Of a stretch of DNA of 64,000 nt, positions 1 through 7,429 are shown piece after piece (within the stretch, counting starts at the first letter, position 1; each line of letters starts with the position of its first letter). Below the pieces are notes generated by a model. The model saw only the letters and a list, made by a program, of their open reading frames with translations. It had not been told where the DNA came from and searched no databases. Origin of the DNA: an uncultured Chitinophaga sp. (GTDB lineage Bacteria; Bacteroidota; Bacteroidia; Chitinophagales; Chitinophagaceae); NCBI RefSeq assembly GCF_946479755.1, contig NZ_CAMLHC010000006.1:124001-188000 (forward strand), in the 5' to 3' direction. The translations under genes and the position numbers were made by a program.

Positions 1-1
1 A

Positions 2-1408
2 TTGTACAGTAATATTGCTACCAACCAGGATTTTATCACTACGAAACTTAGCAGCAACCGCAGGAATGAGGAGGTGGCGGTTGCGGACAGCGCTGCTACC
101 GGCGGTAAGGTATATCTGGAACAGCACCGGCCGGAGACATTGACCCGCAATGAAAAGCATGCTATAACGCTGGTGGATACACTAAAATCGATGCCTTCGT
201 TCAGACGGCTGAGCAATACTATTACTTTCCTGGTGGATGGTCATATCAAACTGGGTAAAGTGGAGATAGGGCCGTGGTATAAATGGGTGAGCCGCAACCG
301 GGTGGAGGGTGCGAGGCTGCGGTTTGACCTGGGCACTACCGCTGAATTCAGCCGCAACTGGCGGTTGAACGGTTATCTGGCCTATGGCATGAAAGACCAG
401 TCGCTGAAAGGGAAGATGGCCGTATCTTATACCTGGCCTAAAGACAATGGCTGGCAGGTGTTTGCTTCCTACAAGGATGACCTGGATAATAATCAGCGTG
501 GATTTAACGGAGATGAAGTATCGCTGGACAACATTTTTGGACAGCTGGTGCGCCGTCGCGGTATTCCGCAGAAGTTCATCCGCGAGTCAGATATGCGGGT
601 ATCTGTTCTCAGGCAGTTTCCGCAGGAGTTTTCATTGCAGGGCACCGTTTCCCGTACCTGTTACACCACTTTCGAACCGTTGCCTCCGCATAAAATTTTC
701 TTAGCAACAGAACATGAAAAGGTTGTCAATACCGAACTGCAGCTGAAATTCAGGTATGCGCCGGGAGAGAAAGAAGTACGTACCTTCCGTAAAACGAGGC
801 GGGTGCGCAGTAACCTGCCGGTGGCGGAAGTGGGTTATTCGCTCGCCGGCGCCGGTATACTGGATAGCAAATACCAGTATCATAAAATAAATATGAGTGT
901 CCGGCAGCAATTCAATTTAACAGGCTGGGGGCGTATCAATTACATGGTATATGCCGGGCAGATCTTTGCCGACAAGCTGCCGTTTATGTTGTTACAGATA
1001 CATCCCGGAAACGAAACGTATTATTATAACAAAGAGGCTTTCAGCCTGATGAACAAGTATGAGTTTTTCAGCGACCGTTATGCGGGGATCAATGTTGAGC
1101 ATAATTTTAACGGCAAGTTGCTGAACCTGCTGCCCTTTATGCGCAGGACGGGCGTGCGACAGTTCTGGAATGTGAAGTCGGTGATCGGCGATTTATCATA
1201 TCGAAACCGTGTATATAACCAGATGGAGTTTGGCCGCTATGGTATGCGGTCGTTGAGAGGAAATATTTATACCGAAGTAGGTACCGGCTTTGATAATATC
1301 TTCCGTTTCTTCAGGGTAGATGCCGTATGGCGGTTTTATCCGCAACAGTCGCCGGTGTCGCATACGAGTGATTTTGGCGTGTTCGGTAGTTTCAGGTTGC
1401 AGTTTTAG
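2..1408 (+). CDS. DUF5686 family outer-membrane protein, C-terminal part
   Basis: This is the C-terminal 468 residues of a larger protein; the reading frame is open to the window edge, so the apparent TTG start is not real. The sequence matches the DUF5686 family, which usually has an N-terminal carboxypeptidase-regulatory-like domain followed by a long outer-membrane beta-barrel. Visible features are the family signature around residues 75-110 (NTITFLVDGHIKLGKVEIGP, then NRVEGARLRF) and a barrel of alternating aromatic and polar strands ending in the typical terminal Phe (FRLQF). The function of the family is not known; a role at the outer membrane is inferred. It ends 71 bases before the next gene, which has its own promoter. 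Confidence 0.85.
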   Translation: MYSNIATNQDFITTKLSSNRRNEEVAVADSAATGGKVYLEQHRPETLTRNEKHAITLVDTLKSMPSFRRLSNTITFLVDGHIKLGKVEIGPWYKWVSRNRVEGARLRFDLGTTAEFSRNWRLNGYLAYGMKDQSLKGKMAVSYTWPKDNGWQVFASYKDDLDNNQRGFNGDEVSLDNIFGQLVRRRGIPQKFIRESDMRVSVLRQFPQEFSLQGTVSRTCYTTFEPLPPHKIFLATEHEKVVNTELQLKFRYAPGEKEVRTFRKTRRVRSNLPVAEVGYSLAGAGILDSKYQYHKINMSVRQQFNLTGWGRINYMVYAGQIFADKLPFMLLQIHPGNETYYYNKEAFSLMNKYEFFSDRYAGINVEHNFNGKLLNLLPFMRRTGVRQFWNVKSVIGDLSYRNRVYNQMEFGRYGMRSLRGNIYTEVGTGFDNIFRFFRVDAVWRFYPQQSPVSHTSDFGVFGSFRLQF

Positions 1409-1429
1409 TAAGGGGTGCTGATTATTTTT

Positions 1430-1460
1430 TTTGGAGGGGAAATGGAAAAATTTATATTTG
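1430..1460 (+). promoter_or_regulatory. Bacteroidota-type promoter for the ART-like gene pair
   Basis: A -33 element TTTG (1430-1433), 19 bases, then TATATTTG (1453-1460) matches the Bacteroidota housekeeping consensus TTTG/TAnnTTTG. Transcription would begin near 1467, giving a leader of about a dozen bases before the ATG at 1480. It lies just after the stop of the preceding gene, so the next two genes are probably transcribed on their own. Confidence 0.6.
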
Positions 1461-1479
1461 CTGCTACAACCATTATACT

Positions 1480-1713
1480 ATGACCGAAGCAGAGTTTAAA
1501 GCGTTGATGGAATTGTCGGAAAGGCAGCGTTATGAAGACCTCACTCCTGAAGCTGCGCTCCGTTCATTCGTTGGAGCCGGTATTCTTGATTGGAATGGTA
1601 ATTTCAGAGAGCCGTATAAGGAGTTAGAAGGTTATTTTACCGAGATGACCCGCAAAAGAAGAGCTGATTCAAAGGAGAACGTTGATCCTGAAGAGAATGT
1701 TGACCCCCAATAA
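1480..1713 (+). CDS. Small acidic protein of unknown function, putative partner of the ART-like protein
   Basis: A 77-residue soluble protein with no signal peptide. The N-terminal 55 residues look alpha-helical (EAEFKALMELSERQRYEDL...) and include a Gly-Ala-Gly-Ile-Leu-Asp-Trp segment; the tail is highly charged and contains a short duplicated motif (KENVDP, EENVDP, residues about 66-76). I do not recognise a named domain. It is followed after 9 bases by the ADP-ribosyltransferase-like gene and shares its promoter. Small upstream proteins in this arrangement are often antitoxins or immunity proteins, so that role is an inference from position only. Confidence 0.6.
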   Translation: MTEAEFKALMELSERQRYEDLTPEAALRSFVGAGILDWNGNFREPYKELEGYFTEMTRKRRADSKENVDPEENVDPQ

Positions 1714-1722
1714 TCAATAACT

Positions 1723-2403
1723 ATGTACGATGTTAAACCCAACCTTGTCATCGGTTTCCATGGGTGCGAAGCCGAGGTGAGAGACATGCTTTTATCTAAT
1801 CCGGATGAATTTAAAATGAGCCAGAAACCATTTGACTGGCTGGGAAATGGATTCTATTTCTGGGAGAATAATTATTATCGGGCGCTGGAATGGGCGCGTG
1901 ATAAGCAAAAGCGAGGCGTAATCAGGGAACCTGCTGTTGTCGGAGCGGTATTACACCTCGGGTATTGTTGTGACTTCATGGAAACAGAGTATCTTCGGTT
2001 ATTGTCCAATTATCATAGAAATATGATGGAGAAATACGATGCTTTGGGAATCCCGTTGCCGGAAAACAGAAATTTGCCAGGACATGAATCTGGCGACAAA
2101 GTATTACGATACCTCGACTGTGCGGCGATAGAATTCATGCATGAGGAAATTTGGAGAAGCGCCAAGGCTGAGGTCAGAAAACAAAATCCCGCCCGTATCA
2201 GAAACTTTGACTCCACCCGGGGCGTTTTTACGGAGGGCGCGCCGGTATTTAAAGGGGCAGGCCTGTTTGAAAAGACACATATACAGATATGTATCCGCAA
2301 TCCTAATTGTATCCTCGGTTTTTTTAAACCAAGAAAGGAAATAGATTTTAAAGTGTGGATGGATAGCCGTCAGGCATCGAAGATGACAACTGATGCCGCC
2401 TGA
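1723..2403 (+). CDS. ADP-ribosyltransferase-like (DUF3990/PARP-like) protein
   Basis: A 226-residue cytosolic protein with hallmarks of the ADP-ribosyltransferase fold: an early beta-strand with Gly-Phe-His13-Gly, as in the NAD-binding His of PARP/diphtheria-type enzymes, and WLGNGFYFWENN (residues 39-50), equivalent to the conserved Gly-x-Gly-x-Tyr strand, followed by a helix RALEWA. A C-terminal strand KTHIQICIRNPN (about 184-195) is where the third catalytic residue would lie; Gln188 sits there rather than an obvious Glu, so activity cannot be assumed. Candidates of this type are known to modify proteins, RNA or DNA; no substrate can be named here. It follows the 77-residue gene after 9 bases. 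A toxin-antitoxin or phage-defence role is inferred. Confidence 0.6.
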   Translation: MYDVKPNLVIGFHGCEAEVRDMLLSNPDEFKMSQKPFDWLGNGFYFWENNYYRALEWARDKQKRGVIREPAVVGAVLHLGYCCDFMETEYLRLLSNYHRNMMEKYDALGIPLPENRNLPGHESGDKVLRYLDCAAIEFMHEEIWRSAKAEVRKQNPARIRNFDSTRGVFTEGAPVFKGAGLFEKTHIQICIRNPNCILGFFKPRKEIDFKVWMDSRQASKMTTDAA

Positions 2404-2586
2404 TCATTTACCCCAAAGCTGTATTCAACAATGCGGCAGTGTTACCGGGCTGTTCTTCAGGAACGCCGCTGCTGCCTTAGATCTGTCAACCTATTACAAA
2501 CTAATAATTTAACATCCGTAAATCACTATCCTCTAAGTTGTATTAACAAAAAATAACAAATAACAAGAAAATTTTACCTTATATTG

Positions 2587-2847
2587 ATGAGTACATTAAA
2601 ACCCATCATTATGATCTGGACTATTATTATCGGAGGCATCGCTGGCTGGCTGGCCGGTAAAATTATGCGTGGTGACGGATACGGGATTATCATCGATATT
2701 CTTCTGGGCGTCGTTGGCGGCTGGCTGGGCGGCTGGATTTTCGGTAAGCTGGGGCTGCATATAGGCAATAGCCTGATCGGCTCACTGGTAGTGGCGCTGA
2801 TCGGCTCCATTATATTGATTTGGCTGGTACGTCTTGTGAAAAAATGA
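2587..2847 (+). CDS. GlsB/YeaQ/YmgE family stress-response membrane protein
   Basis: An 86-residue hydrophobic protein of the transglycosylase-associated (YeaQ) family. It has three predicted membrane helices with glycine-rich packing: IIIGGIAGWLAGKIMRG, then IIDILLGVVGGWLGGWIFG, then a C-terminal helix before KK. The family is small, inner-membrane and often stress induced; its biochemical role is unknown. The ATG at 2587 is used, but the ATG at 2611 (MIWTII...) matches the usual family start better and may be the true one; neither has a clear ribosome-binding site, which is common in this phylum. Confidence 0.85.
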   Translation: MSTLKPIIMIWTIIIGGIAGWLAGKIMRGDGYGIIIDILLGVVGGWLGGWIFGKLGLHIGNSLIGSLVVALIGSIILIWLVRLVKK

Positions 2848-2874
2848 TAACATCTGCCTGAGTGTACTACTAAG

Positions 2875-2901
2875 GGCCGGCAATTAATCGCCGGCCTTTT
2901 T
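2875..2901 (+). terminator. Intrinsic terminator after the YeaQ-like gene
   Basis: Perfect 7-bp stem GGCCGGC/GCCGGCC (2875-2881 and 2890-2896) with an 8-base loop, followed by five T residues, 28 bases after the stop codon. Confidence 0.85.
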
Positions 2902-2985
2902 CAGATCAGATACATGCGTCCAGGTGAGCTTGTCTGTTTCAATGGCTTTTAACCAACTAAATATCTGATATATAGTTGTAAACAT
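2884..2985 (-). pseudogene. Vestige of a TlpA/AhpC-TSA thioredoxin-fold gene
   Basis: On the minus strand a 33-codon reading frame ends in WLKAIETDKLTWTHVSDLKK (2955 to about 2893). This closely resembles the segment of Bacteroidota TlpA-type thiol:disulfide oxidoreductases that lies after the CxxC domain (typical form W-L-x-A-I-x-x-D-x-L-x-W-T-x-V-S-D-L-K). The catalytic CxxC region is absent on one side and the rest of the fold on the other; the frame closes with TAA inside the terminator of the neighbouring gene. A decayed fragment of a lost gene is the simplest reading. The upstream ten or so residues show no family match. Confidence 0.5.
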
Positions 2986-3015
2986 AGAATAAAATCATGA
3001 GAATCCGGTCATGTG

Positions 3016-3429
3016 TCAGTGGGCCACTTTGATATAACCCCACCCTTCTCTTTGTTTGGTGACGATCTCATAAATAGCGTCGGGCACTACCTGTACGCCG
3101 GGCAGCAGCTCGCTGGCAGTTTTATTGTTTCGTTTCATAGTGGCGCCGCACACTTTAAAGCTCACATTCTTGTGATTGTTGAGTAGTTCGTTCACCGCAG
3201 GTGCTACGCCGGACTTATCTTTCAACACCATATCGAGCGCGTCTCCGTATATCGCTACTTCCAGTTGCGCGTCAGGGGAGCCTTTCAGGATACCATTCAG
3301 CTGCCGTAAAAGAGTTTGTTGTGCTTTGGGCGTTTTGCTGGTGATGTCGAAAATAACTTTGTAGTCGGCCTGTGCCTGGCAAACTGCGGTGCCCAACAGG
3401 AAGGTCAGTATGATCAACAGCTTTTTCAT
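3016..3429 (-). CDS. Exported DsrE/DsrF-like protein
   Basis: A 137-residue protein with a Sec signal peptide (MKKLLIILTFLLGTAVCQAQA, cleavage near residue 20) and a single DsrE-like domain. The domain carries Cys in VSFKVCGATMKRN and the family C-terminal pattern LLPGVQVVPDAIYEIV. DsrE-fold proteins bind or relay sulfur, or act as small thiol proteins; periplasmic forms lack a defined role. It is the third gene of an apparent operon, 27 bases after the cytochrome gene. The second domain-sharing protein, encoded at the head of the operon, has the equivalent Cys and LPGIDVVP motif, so the two may act as a pair with the cytochrome. Confidence 0.8.
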   Translation of the reverse strand: MKKLLIILTFLLGTAVCQAQADYKVIFDITSKTPKAQQTLLRQLNGILKGSPDAQLEVAIYGDALDMVLKDKSGVAPAVNELLNNHKNVSFKVCGATMKRNNKTASELLPGVQVVPDAIYEIVTKQREGWGYIKVAH

Positions 3430-3456
3430 AGCAGATTGTTTTAGGTGAAACGGATA

Positions 3457-4392
3457 TTATTTTTTGTGTTGCCGTGCAATGGGGCCGAAGGGGCCGTATT
3501 TATGCTGTGTAGCGGGGAACGTGTCGCTGAAGGGACCAAAGGGATGATCGGGCGGTTTGGTCCGGATATCGGGCCAGTCGGCAGGAAAGGCTTTTACCGG
3601 CCGTGGCTGTGAATTGACGAAGGCGGCCACATTCCAGGCGTCTTCATCGCTGAGCAGTGGACGCTGATAATCGGTGCCCAGGGGCATATTGTATTTCACA
3701 TAGCCTGCAAACCTGGACAACCGGTATAAGCCGGCGCCGGTGTTGTAGCTGTCCGGACCCCATAGCGGCGGGTAACGGTATTCCGTTGCCCCGGCAGGAC
3801 GCTCGCCACCACCATCGGCGCCATGGCATCGCTGGCACTGTTGCAGGAAAACGGCTCTCCCTTTGACAGTATCAGCGGCTACCGGCAGATAGGGCAGTTC
3901 ACGGATACCACTGCCAGGTGTTTTATAACTTTTAGGAAGATCTTTTCCCAGCCATTGTATATAGGCGACGATCGCCTGCAACTCCGGACTGTTGCTGTCA
4001 AGGGCGGCGCCGTTGAGACTTCTGACAAAACAATCGTTCACTTTTTTGGCGATGGATTCCACCGTGCCGCTTCTGGCCCTGAACTTCGGATAAGTAGAGG
4101 CGGTACTGCCATAGTTATTGCCCCATGGTTTGGTACCCGCGTCCAGGTGGCAGTTCTGGCAGTTCATGCCATTGCTTATCTGTGCCACACTGCCCTGTGG
4201 ACCGAGGTATTGGGCGGTATGTGCTATCAGCGACCGGCCATAGCGTATCCTGTCGCCTTCGGCGGTATGCGGGATCATGGCGGTATCAGGCGCCTGCCAT
4301 AATTTTTCCGGTAAGGGACCTGCGCGGCGGCAGCTGTACAGGGCGGCGAGCAGCCCCATTAAAAAAGTGATGTAACACTGTTGGTGGATCAT
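3457..4392 (-). CDS. Di-heme c-type cytochrome, thiosulfate dehydrogenase (TsdA)-like
   Basis: An exported cytochrome of 311 residues with two heme c motifs: CQNCH in the N-terminal domain and CQRCH in the C-terminal domain. The first domain contains the TsdA-type sequence around ...SIAKKVNDCFVRSLNG, whose Cys matches the position of the unusual Cys heme ligand in TsdA/SoxA-type cytochromes; the second domain is a class I cytochrome with a distal Met candidate (KYNMPLG). TsdA oxidises thiosulfate to tetrathionate or does the reverse. The start is set by the overlap ATGA with the upstream gene (ATG at 4392, TGA of the other gene at 4391-4389). The N-terminus is hydrophobic with a possible, poor lipobox ending LYSC. 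Substrate is inferred, not proven. Confidence 0.8.
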   Translation of the reverse strand: MIHQQCYITFLMGLLAALYSCRRAGPLPEKLWQAPDTAMIPHTAEGDRIRYGRSLIAHTAQYLGPQGSVAQISNGMNCQNCHLDAGTKPWGNNYGSTASTYPKFRARSGTVESIAKKVNDCFVRSLNGAALDSNSPELQAIVAYIQWLGKDLPKSYKTPGSGIRELPYLPVAADTVKGRAVFLQQCQRCHGADGGGERPAGATEYRYPPLWGPDSYNTGAGLYRLSRFAGYVKYNMPLGTDYQRPLLSDEDAWNVAAFVNSQPRPVKAFPADWPDIRTKPPDHPFGPFSDTFPATQHKYGPFGPIARQHKK

Positions 4393-5072
4393 CCTGTAAA
4401 ACAATAACCGCAGTTTTTTTCCTGTGCCCGTCCCAGCGCCCACATGCCGGACGGCACCACATCAATGCCTGGTAAAACACCTGCCAGCCATTCGTTTTTT
4501 ACCGCCGTCGCGTCCAGCGACATTTCTTGTGCCACAATAGCGCTGTAGACGGTAATGGCCATGTTGCATACGGCAAACAACACGCCGCTGTTCTGTAGCT
4601 GGTTAATGCCTATCTCCACTTCGCCAATGCCAGGAACGACAAAATCTCCCGGCTTCGGCTGCCAGAAGGGATTGCGGACGGCCGGCGCTTTTGTTTTGGG
4701 ATCGTTTACCTTGAACAGCTGCCCGAATTTGTATTTTTCCCACAGCTCATCTTTCATAGCATAGGGGATGCCGTCATGCCGTAACACCACTACCGCGCAA
4801 CAGTCTTTCTCCGGCACGCCGGTAGCCTGGTTGGTCAGCATAAAAACTTTAGCCCATGCAAAAGGGAACATTTCATGCGGACGGGTAACGTCCAGTACGA
4901 TGCGGTGTTTCCCTTTGATTTTGTTGGCCCAGGCATCGGGCGTGTCGGTGCTCATATGTTTGCTTTCCTGTGCCAGTGTGGCAAAAGAAGGGATACTCAG
5001 CAGCGTGGCGCCCGTCAGCATTTTTCCGAGGAAGTCACGACGGTTGGTACCCCCGTCTGGTGTATGATTCAT
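4389..5072 (-). CDS. Tat-exported DsrE-like protein
   Basis: A 227-residue protein starting with a twin-arginine signal (NRRDFLGKML, then a hydrophobic stretch ending ...FATLAQ), so it is exported folded, which suggests a cofactor or a partner. The mature part resembles the DsrE fold: a nucleotide-free alpha/beta domain with VLRHDGIPYAM, GVLFAVCNMAI (conserved Cys) and VLPGIDVVPSGMWAL near the C-terminus, and a final CGYC pair of cysteines. It heads the operon with the TsdA-like cytochrome, overlapping it by four bases, and with a second DsrE-like gene. A role in extracytoplasmic sulfur transfer is inferred from family and context. Confidence 0.75.
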   Translation of the reverse strand: MNHTPDGGTNRRDFLGKMLTGATLLSIPSFATLAQESKHMSTDTPDAWANKIKGKHRIVLDVTRPHEMFPFAWAKVFMLTNQATGVPEKDCCAVVVLRHDGIPYAMKDELWEKYKFGQLFKVNDPKTKAPAVRNPFWQPKPGDFVVPGIGEVEIGINQLQNSGVLFAVCNMAITVYSAIVAQEMSLDATAVKNEWLAGVLPGIDVVPSGMWALGRAQEKNCGYCFTG

Positions 5073-5173
5073 AGCTTATAAATTTTGAGGTTACAGTTTG
5101 GTGATCACCTGACACGGTCAAAATACCTGAAGAGAGAAGTAATATAAATGTAAAGAAACCGGAAAAGCACTTA

Positions 5174-5992
5174 TCAGATAAAAGTGACAAAATCTGAAGC
5201 GGCTTGTGGTAACAAATCAGGGAACTGATGTGGTAAACGATGTGTAAAATAGCGGAACTCATTGATGAAATGCGTCTGGTCGCAATACCCCGCTTTATGC
5301 GCCAGCAGCTTCCATTGCGGGTACCGCATCCGTGCTATGTAATCGATGGTTTTTCTGAAGCGCACCAGCCGGCAGAACATTTTCAGGTGTAATCCTGTCT
5401 GGTCCAGGAAGGCCCTTTCCAGCGTGCGTTTGGTGAGGAATACCTGCGCTTCCAGTTGCCGGATGGTAATGTTGCCATTGGCCGCAAGTATAAGCTGTAT
5501 GGCATCCCCGAGATGACAGCCGTTTTTAGGCGTTGCTGTCAGCTGCGCCAGCAGCCAGGACTCCAGTAATGCTACCTGTTGCTCCGGAGAACTACACGCG
5601 CTGATCGCTGCAATGACGGATGCCGTACCGTCGCCAAATACGGCAGCGAGGTTTGTACTACGGTCACAAAACGATGAGGCAGGCAGGCGGAACAACCGGG
5701 ACCAGCTGCCCGGCCTGAAATGTGCTGCCAGCAGCTGCATATGGCCGCTGACGCGCCACTCGCTCACCTGGCTGCGGGGACCTGAGAGGGTAGCAGCCGG
5801 TAAATATTCCTGCCGGATAACATCATACAGGGTATGCTCAGGGCCGGGATTGAACCACATGCTCTGCATAAAATGCGGGAGGACCGTCAGATACCGGACT
5901 TCTTCTGCGGGGAAATCACATGTGATCATCTGCCACGAAAGCAGATCATCCTGCAGCCGCCGATGAGGCCGGAATGTTTGCACCTTGAACAT
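5174..5992 (-). CDS. AraC-family transcriptional regulator
   Basis: A 272-residue DNA-binding protein. The C-terminal 100 residues are an AraC helix-turn-helix domain (ITIRQLEAQVFLTKRTLERAF, then the second helix set ending KLLAHKAGYCDQTHFINEFRYFT). The N-terminal part (MFKVQTFRPHRRLQDDL...) matches the DUF6597-type sensor region found in many Bacteroidota regulators. ATG at 5992 is preferred because upstream residues up to 6049 lack family similarity. It lies 101 bases upstream of the DsrE/cytochrome operon on the same strand and could regulate it, but no operator was recognised. Confidence 0.85.
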   Translation of the reverse strand: MFKVQTFRPHRRLQDDLLSWQMITCDFPAEEVRYLTVLPHFMQSMWFNPGPEHTLYDVIRQEYLPAATLSGPRSQVSEWRVSGHMQLLAAHFRPGSWSRLFRLPASSFCDRSTNLAAVFGDGTASVIAAISACSSPEQQVALLESWLLAQLTATPKNGCHLGDAIQLILAANGNITIRQLEAQVFLTKRTLERAFLDQTGLHLKMFCRLVRFRKTIDYIARMRYPQWKLLAHKAGYCDQTHFINEFRYFTHRLPHQFPDLLPQAASDFVTFI

Positions 5993-6088
5993 AGGCAAAG
6001 GTTTCTTTGGGGCACAGTGAGATCTGGTGCAAAGATCCGCTTTTTTCACGCAAAGTGCGCGAAGAAAGCAAAGATTTATCCGGCTATA

Positions 6089-7300
6089 TTAAGATGCATC
6101 GTATGCCGGCTGCCAGGACTGGCTGGTACCCGTTTCGATGGCTTTGTTCGCCATATGTACCGCTATGGCGGCTATTTTGCCTGTTTCCGCGCTGGAAGCA
6201 GGAGGGATGTTTTTACGGATGCTTTCTGCAAAGGCCAGCAGCGCAGAGGTGGTGGGCTCCGGTACTGTCTGGCCGGCGACGCCGAATGTCAGGGGAACAC
6301 CTTCTCCGGTCTGATCGGTTTTGGTGGCGCCGGTAACACCGTCTACCACCGCCAGTTCCTTTTTCCCTCCTTCGCTGTAGACAAATGCTTTGTCCCGCTG
6401 TATCTCAATAGTACCACGGTCACCCAGCACCCGGATAGCATACCCTTTGTAAGCATTGCTGAGTATAGATGACACGCTGGCTTTCACGCCGCCGGGATAT
6501 TCAAAAACTGTCCGCACATTGTCCCAGGTTTCCCTGCCGTCTTTCCAGTAGTCGATGCCGCCCATGCCTATTACGCGCAACGGATGCGCGTCCTGCAGAT
6601 AATTCACCATATCGATCTGATGACCGCACAGTTCCGCTACCAGGCCACCGGAATATTCGCGGTACATGCGCCAGTTGACCAGCCGTTCCATAGACGGGTC
6701 AGGCACCGGATTCCGCCAGTCGGAATTACGGTGGTACTGGCATTCAAAATGGGTGACTTTCCCCAGCCAGTTTTGACCGATGACTTCTTTCACCCGGTGA
6801 TATAACCCATAATAACGGTACTGATGGCCTACCTGCAACACCAGCCCGCTTTTACGGACCTGGGCCGCCAGCTGTATCGCCTGTGGAATATCATAAGTCA
6901 TGGTTTTCTCGAGATATACATGCTTGCCGGCATCCAGCGCATCTTTAGCCATCGGGTAATGCATTGAGAGCGGCGTAGCGATAATAACGGCGTCCACTTT
7001 TTTATCGTCCAGCAGTCGCCGGTAATCGGTATAGGCTTTCGCCCCTTTGGCTGCCAGCGACATGCCCCGCTGCAAATGCGCCGGTATCACGTCACAGCAG
7101 GCGATCAGCTCCATGCCGGGTATTTTCTGCAATAGTTTGGCTATGCCGCTGCCGCGGTTGCCGGTACCAATAATGCCTGTTTTTAATGGTGCTGCTGCTG
7201 CCTGTCCCAGCACAGGTAAGGCATTGGCCAGCATAGCACCTGACAGCGCCACAGCGCCGGTATACAAAAATTTTCTGCGGGAAAAATAGTGGTCTTGCAT
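6089..7300 (-). CDS. Gfo/Idh/MocA family oxidoreductase, Tat-exported
   Basis: A 403-residue NAD(P)-dependent sugar oxidoreductase-like protein. It has a twin-arginine signal (SRRKFLYTGAVALSG) and an N-terminal Rossmann fold (TGIIGTGNRGSGIAKLL, about residues 40-57). The EKP-type motif appears as YLEKTMTY, and the C-terminal alpha/beta domain includes GGLVAELCGHQIDM, the usual catalytic His/Asp region. Exported members of this family often act on sugars or glycosides during polysaccharide use (some, such as GH109, are NAD-dependent glycosidases). It is divergent from the rhamnogalacturonan acetylesterase gene with a large palindrome between them, which suggests co-regulation in pectin use. 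Substrate is unknown. Confidence 0.85.
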   Translation of the reverse strand: MQDHYFSRRKFLYTGAVALSGAMLANALPVLGQAAAAPLKTGIIGTGNRGSGIAKLLQKIPGMELIACCDVIPAHLQRGMSLAAKGAKAYTDYRRLLDDKKVDAVIIATPLSMHYPMAKDALDAGKHVYLEKTMTYDIPQAIQLAAQVRKSGLVLQVGHQYRYYGLYHRVKEVIGQNWLGKVTHFECQYHRNSDWRNPVPDPSMERLVNWRMYREYSGGLVAELCGHQIDMVNYLQDAHPLRVIGMGGIDYWKDGRETWDNVRTVFEYPGGVKASVSSILSNAYKGYAIRVLGDRGTIEIQRDKAFVYSEGGKKELAVVDGVTGATKTDQTGEGVPLTFGVAGQTVPEPTTSALLAFAESIRKNIPPASSAETGKIAAIAVHMANKAIETGTSQSWQPAYDAS

Positions 7301-7336
7301 AACCTACAAAATAATCAATTAAATATGCCGTAAGGC

Positions 7337-7368
7337 ATAAAAGAGCGAGAACGTTCTCGCTCTTTTAT
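7337..7368. promoter_or_regulatory. 32-bp perfect palindrome, putative operator
   Basis: Both arms of 16 bases match exactly without a loop; the centre is GAGAACGTTCTC. It lies between the 5' ends of two divergent genes (36 bases from the oxidoreductase start, 61 bases from the esterase start), so it is not placed as a terminator. The AACGTT centre is typical of LacI-family operators. A related site occurs at 17127-17142. Confidence 0.5.
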
Positions 7369-7429
7369 CCGGTAAACACTGGTATGGCTTTCCGGTGTTG
7401 ATTATATTTAAGGTGAAAACAAACCCAAC

